From: Dehalococcoidia bacterium
GTDB taxonomy: Bacteria > Chloroflexota > Dehalococcoidia > Dehalococcoidales > Fen-1064
NCBI GenBank assembly: GCA_030691775.1
Contig: JAUYDN010000138.1
Span: 1-9,750, forward strand
DNA length: 9,750 nucleotides
Direction of reading: 5' to 3'
Under the pieces are notes generated by a model. The model saw only the letters and a list, made by a program, of their open reading frames with translations, had not been told where the DNA came from and did not search any database. The first letter of the stretch is position 1. The number at the start of each line of letters is the position of its first letter. The position numbers and the translations under genes were made by a program. Shown here in pieces: positions 6,047-9,750 of the stretch.

Positions 6047-6703
6047 TTGAGACGTTCTTTCAGTACCGTTGCCGTGTTCTTCCTTTTGTTAACGGCGAGC
6101 ATAACCTGGGGATGCGCCGGTCCGCCGGAAGGAAGCGCAGAGTGGTATTTCCAACGCGCCTACAGACTTGCACAACAGGGGGCTTATCAACCGGCTATAG
6201 AAGCTTACACGGAAGCTATCAAGATTGAACCGCAGATGGCTAAACTTTATGTAAACCGTGGGGCGGCTTATGCCAGCCTGGAGAACTACGACCAGGTAAT
6301 CGCGGACAGTACCAGGGCAATCTCGCTCGACTCAAATCTGGCGCTGGCTTATATCAACCGGGCTTATGCCTACAATGCCAAAGGTAAATACGAAGAGGCA
6401 ATCAAGGATAGCAACAAAGCCATCGAACTGGGCAAGAACATGGCTGAAGCGTATGTGAACCGGGCGTATTCTTACCTGCGACTGGGTGACACACAGAGAG
6501 CAATCGGGGACTGTAACGAGGCGCTGGAGTTGAACCCGAACTTACCACAGGCTTATTTCCACCGGGCGTACGCCTTCAAAGCCCTGGAAAAAACGAACGA
6601 GGCAATCAACGATTTTAACAGCTTTATCCGTCTGACTAACGACCAGAAGCTGATTGAAAAAGCCCGGCAAGAGATTCAGGAATTAAGTCAACCGGCAAAG
6701 TAG
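6047..6703 (+). CDS. TPR-repeat lipoprotein
   Basis: This 218-residue protein (from the TTG at 6047) has a lipoprotein-like signal peptide: MRRSF, a hydrophobic core, and a cysteine at about position 23 (ITWGC-AG). The lipobox is imperfect, with Thr and Trp ahead of GC. Five tandem tetratricopeptide repeats follow at roughly 31-64, 65-98, 99-132, 133-166 and 167-200, with recurring A-Y-xNRAYAY...G-Y-AI-D...AI-L. TPRs are protein-protein interaction scaffolds, so an extracytoplasmic scaffold is inferred; partners are unknown. The start is chosen because GAGG (6034-6037) lies nine bases upstream and the promoter covers the earlier ATG at 6002. If that ATG were used, 15 residues would be added before the signal peptide. 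The stop is TAG. Confidence 0.8.
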   Translation: MRRSFSTVAVFFLLLTASITWGCAGPPEGSAEWYFQRAYRLAQQGAYQPAIEAYTEAIKIEPQMAKLYVNRGAAYASLENYDQVIADSTRAISLDSNLALAYINRAYAYNAKGKYEEAIKDSNKAIELGKNMAEAYVNRAYSYLRLGDTQRAIGDCNEALELNPNLPQAYFHRAYAFKALEKTNEAINDFNSFIRLTNDQKLIEKARQEIQELSQPAK

Positions 6704-7016
6704 AGGCAAGGTACCCGTCTTATTTCCAGTCCAATCAGTCATGCACCTTAGGTGCACCAATGTCACATGAAAATGGAGGTGTCATTCTGGAGCCCTTCAT
6801 AATCGCTCAGGGTAAACTCCGTGAAGAATCTCAGGGAGGTGCGATTTTCCCACGCCACCAGATTCTTCATCGTCCCGATAAAGTACAGGAGGCTCGGGAC
6901 TCCTCCAGAATGACAAGATAGACCATTTTCTAGGTAAGTCATTGGTTATTGTCCCGATTGCTTCGGGATTCCGTATAAATCGAGACGAATCGGAATTTCC
7001 TGGTTATCGGTTCTTT
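6704..7016. other. Intergenic region between convergent genes
   Basis: No gene is seen in these 313 bases. A hairpin TGCACC-TTA-GGTGCA at 6742-6756 lies 39 bases past the TPR stop and may assist termination, although no T-run follows. A 136-bp MITE-like element occupies 6780-6915, and a short CCCGA-TTGCT-TCGGG hairpin follows at about 6954-6968. Confidence 0.5.
6780..6915. mobile_element. MITE-like palindromic element with 13-bp terminal inverted repeats
   Basis: TGTCATTCTGGAG at 6780-6792 is the exact reverse complement of CTCCAGAATGACA at 6903-6915. An internal GAAGAATCT/AGATTCTTC pair (6823-6831/6860-6868) makes a second stem. It has no coding capacity, so a transposase would have to act from elsewhere. 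Its interior AGCCCTTC...GCTCAGGGTAAACTCCG resembles 5661-5690. No target-site duplication is evident next to the ends, so mobility is unproven; a REP/BIME-like structural repeat is the alternative. Confidence 0.5.
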
Positions 7017-8684
7017 TTACCTCAATGTCCCCGCATATCGACTGGTAAGCTGGCGCTTTCTCACCGATGGCTCGGTGTAGTCCGGCAGTAACATCGGGGA
7101 GATACGGTTGCGGGGAATGCCGACCGCCTCAAGCTCCCGGTGGAACTTACGGACGTGCTCGATGGTCAGCTTGCCGTCTCTGGCTTCTTCTTTTGCATAT
7201 AATGCCGCGTTCTTACCGGCAATCCTCCCGAACACCAGGATATCGAGCAGGGAGTTACCCATCAACCGGTTCTCGCCGTGGACGCCGCCCGTCACCTCGC
7301 CCCCTGCGTACAACCCGGGTACGCTCGTCGTGCCATCTGCCTTCACTTTTAAACCGCCATTCTGGTAATGAAGCGTGGGATAGATAAGCATGGGTTCTTT
7401 GGAAATATCGATGCCGTAGCGCTTGAAGAGAATGAACTTGCCGGGGAACTCGCGTCGGACATAGCCCTCTCCCCAGAGGAGGTCGATGATTGGAGAGTCC
7501 AGCCAGACACCCAGTTTTCCAGTCGGTGTCGGCACACCCATTCCGCGCTCCAGACATTCCCGTATACAGCAGGACGACTCGATATCGCGCGGTTCTCGCT
7601 CGTTGACGAATTGCTCGCCATTGATGTTCACCAGGTTGGCACCACTGCCACGGAATTTTTCCGTAATCAGCAGACCTTCCGCCTGCTCGGGGTAGACAGC
7701 CCCGGTGGGATGGTACTGGACAGTATGCAGGAGCGATAGCTCTACCCCCGCCCGGTAGCCGAGCACCAGTCCATCGGCAGTCGCGCCATAGTGATTGGTG
7801 GTCATAAACCCCTGCACGTGGAGTCTGCCACAACCTCCGGTCGCCATGATGACTGCCCTTGCCTTGATAATGAAATACTCTTCGGTCTCGAGGTTATACA
7901 GCAAAGCCCCGGCGCATTGCCCGTGCTCGTTCAGAATCAGTTCGACAACGGGCGAGAATTCGATGACCGTAATATTCTGGCGGTTGCGCGCCTCGTCACG
8001 GATGGTGCGCATAATTTCCGCGCCGGTGATGTCGCCGGCGGAGAGCATCCGTTTGCGGCTGGTGCCGCCACCGTGAATGCTTTTGATACGCCCATCCGGG
8101 AACTTATCGAACATCATTCCCAGCCGCTCCAGCCACTCGATAACGGAAGGCGCCTGCGTAACGAGGACGTAGACAAGCTCCGGGTCGCACTTGAAGTGCC
8201 CGCCGCCCATCACGTCCAGGTAGTGAAAATAGGGTGAGTCCTTATCGATTTTGGTCGCCGCCTGGATACCACCCTCCGCCATCATCGTGTTGGCATCGCC
8301 GTGGCGGAGCTTGGTAGCAATGATAACCCTGGCGCCGCTCTCTTCGGCAAGCAGGGCGGCGGATGTCCCGGTGCCTCCACCACCGATGACCAGCACATCC
8401 GTTTCCATTGTAACCACGGCGAGGTCGACTTTATCCGGTGCCACGCGACCCCACGCTTCGAGGATATCCGCAAACTCATGTGCCACGCGATAGCCCTTGC
8501 TCGGTCCGACCGACAAAGCACGGCGTCCCTCTTCTTTATAGTCGGGATGGTACTGTAACATTCGCTCCCGCTCCTGGAGCGACATCAAGGGGAACTCGCC
8601 GCCGCGCTTCTTCAGCGCGAGCCTCTCCAGGCGGGTCCGTTCCACGGCTTTAATCAGTTCTTTTAACTCAGGCGTATACGGCAT
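7017..8684 (-). CDS. Fumarate reductase/succinate dehydrogenase-like flavoprotein subunit
   Basis: This 555-residue FAD enzyme belongs to the succinate dehydrogenase/fumarate reductase flavoprotein family, which interconverts fumarate and succinate or related dicarboxylates. The FAD-binding GxGxxG is at about 101-106 (VIGGGGTGTSAA). The substrate region shows HPTG, then EKFRGSG with the expected catalytic Arg, and a late GGEVTGGVHGENRLMGNSLLD FAD-binding block. Two things are unusual. About 92 residues precede the FAD domain, and where classical SdhA/FrdA have SHT with the FAD-linking His, this protein has A-N-T (N132), so FAD is probably non-covalent. An ATG at 8723 would add 13 residues, but GGGAG at about 8692-8696 precedes the ATG at 8684. 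The iron-sulfur gene lies upstream. Another dicarboxylate or thiol-linked reductase is possible. Confidence 0.85.
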   Translation of the reverse strand: MPYTPELKELIKAVERTRLERLALKKRGGEFPLMSLQERERMLQYHPDYKEEGRRALSVGPSKGYRVAHEFADILEAWGRVAPDKVDLAVVTMETDVLVIGGGGTGTSAALLAEESGARVIIATKLRHGDANTMMAEGGIQAATKIDKDSPYFHYLDVMGGGHFKCDPELVYVLVTQAPSVIEWLERLGMMFDKFPDGRIKSIHGGGTSRKRMLSAGDITGAEIMRTIRDEARNRQNITVIEFSPVVELILNEHGQCAGALLYNLETEEYFIIKARAVIMATGGCGRLHVQGFMTTNHYGATADGLVLGYRAGVELSLLHTVQYHPTGAVYPEQAEGLLITEKFRGSGANLVNINGEQFVNEREPRDIESSCCIRECLERGMGVPTPTGKLGVWLDSPIIDLLWGEGYVRREFPGKFILFKRYGIDISKEPMLIYPTLHYQNGGLKVKADGTTSVPGLYAGGEVTGGVHGENRLMGNSLLDILVFGRIAGKNAALYAKEEARDGKLTIEHVRKFHRELEAVGIPRNRISPMLLPDYTEPSVRKRQLTSRYAGTLR

Positions 8685-8698
8685 AACAAGCTCCCTTT

Positions 8699-8821
8699 GG
8701 AATAACCAATAACCAAGAAACAATTACCAAATAAATTCTAAGGTTTCAACAATCAATATTTTTTCTTTCGTTGGATTTTCTTCGTTGTTTGATGATTGTA
8801 ACTTGTGATTTGGTTATTTCG
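8699..8821. repeat. AT-rich imperfect inverted repeat between the two reductase genes
   Basis: AATAACCAA (8701-8709) is the exact complement of TTGGTTATT (8810-8818). The similarity continues imperfectly inward: CAAG, ACAAT and CAAA blocks on the left have counterparts in the right arm. It fills most of the 139-bp gap and could fold in the transcript joining the two genes. No ORF is present. Confidence 0.5.
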
Positions 8822-8823
8822 CT

Positions 8824-9567
8824 CTAGAGGCATTTCTTGTCCTTCGGTGTCCAGTCCTCACCCGTCATTTCCGGCTCCATTTCCCGCTCCTGGTAGAGTT
8901 TGCGGAGTTCGGCATCACCGGCTTTCATCAGGGACTGGAGGCATTCCTCGTACCTGCCGCTGGCGACGATTTTCACCGCCTCCTGTAAATGCTGAGCGCG
9001 GGGCGCGATGAGACCCCCGTAGATGCGCCGGGCAAGCTGAAAGATATGGTATTGCGGTAGTTCGCCCATACAGCGACTGGTGCAGAGTCCGCACTGGATA
9101 CAGCTAAAAGACATCTCCGCGGCTCTGGCGATATTGCCGCGTTTCAACTGGGCAATGGCATCCATGACTTCCACGTCCATCGGGCAGACCTTGGTGCAGG
9201 AGTTACAGGCGACACAGCGGAACAGCTCCGGGTAAAGCTGGAAGATTTCCTCGGGTTTTGCTTCGACTGCGGAGTAATCGAACACGGCGCGGTTCGCCGG
9301 GTAAAAGGGTACCTGGGTGAGGTACATATTCGGCTCGACGACCGTCTGGCAGGCAAGCCCGGAGTAGAGTTTGTAATCGCCCGCCTTTCCGTAAACCGTG
9401 GCACAAGCACCGCAGATACCGCCGCGGCAGCCACACCCGCGGATGAATTTGAAGCCGGCGTATTCCATTGCCTTCATAATCGTCAGCGTCTCCGGCACTT
9501 CGTAGCGCTTGCCCATCACGAAGATAGGAATCATTTTAGTTTTCATCTCTTTCGTTTCTATCGTCAT
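8824..9567 (-). CDS. Fumarate reductase-like iron-sulfur subunit (2Fe-2S plus 4Fe-4S dicluster)
   Basis: This 247-residue protein is the electron-transfer partner of the downstream flavoprotein. An N-terminal ferredoxin domain (about 12-95) carries the 2Fe-2S ligands C47, C52, C55 (CRGGICGAC) and C73 (LACQ). A C-terminal dicluster domain carries two full CxxCxxCxxxC motifs, C118/C121/C124/C128 and C156/C159/C162/C166. The second motif (CIQCGLCTSRC) is complete, as in HdrC-type proteins and unlike typical SdhB/FrdB, where it binds a 3Fe-4S cluster. Two 4Fe-4S clusters are therefore likely. AGGTGA just before the ATG (9572-9577) supports the start. No membrane-anchor gene follows in the window, so the electron donor is unknown: menaquinol via an unlinked anchor, or a soluble thiol or ferredoxin. 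Confidence 0.85.
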   Translation of the reverse strand: MTIETKEMKTKMIPIFVMGKRYEVPETLTIMKAMEYAGFKFIRGCGCRGGICGACATVYGKAGDYKLYSGLACQTVVEPNMYLTQVPFYPANRAVFDYSAVEAKPEEIFQLYPELFRCVACNSCTKVCPMDVEVMDAIAQLKRGNIARAAEMSFSCIQCGLCTSRCMGELPQYHIFQLARRIYGGLIAPRAQHLQEAVKIVASGRYEECLQSLMKAGDAELRKLYQEREMEPEMTGEDWTPKDKKCL

Positions 9568-9612
9568 ATCTCACCTGCCTGATACTAAAGTCAAAAGGTA
9601 AAAGGCAAAACC

Positions 9613-9640
9613 ATCATATAAAAGTATTTATTATTGTCAT
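9613..9640 (-). promoter_or_regulatory. Candidate sigma-70 promoter of the reductase operon
   Basis: On the minus strand ATGACA (9635-9640, 5/6) and TATGAT (9613-9618, 5/6) are separated by 16 bp. Predicted transcription starts near 9606, with a leader of about 40 nt. The -35 lies within the GAATGACA end of a dispersed repeat. Confidence 0.5.
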
Positions 9641-9750
9641 TCCGAAGAAAGTCACGCCGGGTCGGGACGAACTGAATGAATCTATTACAGACGTATTAAA
9701 TGACATTCTCCCCGACGCAAGCGTCGGGGTATCACAACAACCAACCGACG
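9633..9750. repeat. Dispersed repeats and strong hairpin at the window end
   Basis: A perfect CCCCGACGC-AA-GCGTCGGGG hairpin occupies 9710-9729. Upstream, 9660-9682 repeats a 23-base sequence also found at 5843-5865 (core TCGGGACGAACTGAATGAAT). TGTCATTCCG at 9635-9644 is the repeat end also used by other elements in the window. No gene is seen. Confidence 0.6.

Noticed and set aside
9710..9729. Rho-independent terminator at the strong CCCCGACGC/GCGTCGGGG hairpin
   Set aside because: No T-tract follows on either strand, and the hairpin belongs to the dispersed repeat family.

Overview
The window looks like chromosome from an anaerobic bacterium, most likely a member of the Chloroflexota (Dehalococcoidia-like). 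The evidence is an oxygen-sensitive radical-SAM maturase, a fumarate-reductase-type pair, divergent InlB-type repeats, and intergenic gaps packed with short palindromic repeats that end in GAATGACA. The taxonomic call is inference from overall style, not from a marker gene.

Layout. 26-599 (+) is a HigB/HigA-type toxin-antitoxin pair. 600-903 is repeat-bearing intergenic DNA. 904-1929 (-) is a Gate/nucleoside-recognition membrane protein with its own candidate promoter. 2026-3276 (-) is an anaerobic sulfatase-maturase-type radical SAM/SPASM enzyme with a SEC-C tail. A consensus-like promoter (3394-3422) then drives a plus-strand operon at 3457-5536. It encodes an amidohydrolase, a C-GCAxxG-C-C family redox protein and a secreted, membrane-anchored protein with two InlB-like repeats. 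5537-6046 is repeat-rich. 6047-6703 (+) is a TPR lipoprotein with its own promoter. 6704-7016 holds a 136-bp MITE-like element. 7017-9567 (-) encodes a fumarate-reductase-like flavoprotein and its iron-sulfur partner, transcribed in the order iron-sulfur then flavoprotein.

The most interesting part is 4395-5536. Both the second and third genes of the operon are interrupted by one in-frame TGA. In the C-GCAxxG-C-C gene the TGA (4464-4466) falls exactly where the family's first conserved cysteine belongs. In the InlB-repeat gene the TGA (4964-4966) directly follows the signal peptide. Each TGA is followed by a stem-loop with a G-U or G-G-U apical loop, 18 or 23 nt downstream, as expected of a bacterial SECIS element. 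The simplest reading is two adjacent selenoprotein genes that a standard gene caller would truncate. The first is well supported; the second is more novel and less certain. TGA still ends two genes in the window, one of them inside this operon, so a global change of genetic code is not the explanation.

How the genes may work together: the operon could couple a metal-dependent hydrolase to a cytosolic selenol/thiol redox protein and a cell-surface protein, but the shared task cannot be read from the sequence. The fumarate-reductase-like pair lacks a membrane anchor here, has Asn where classical enzymes carry the FAD-linking His, and has a heterodisulfide-reductase-C-like pair of cluster motifs, so its electron partner is uncertain.
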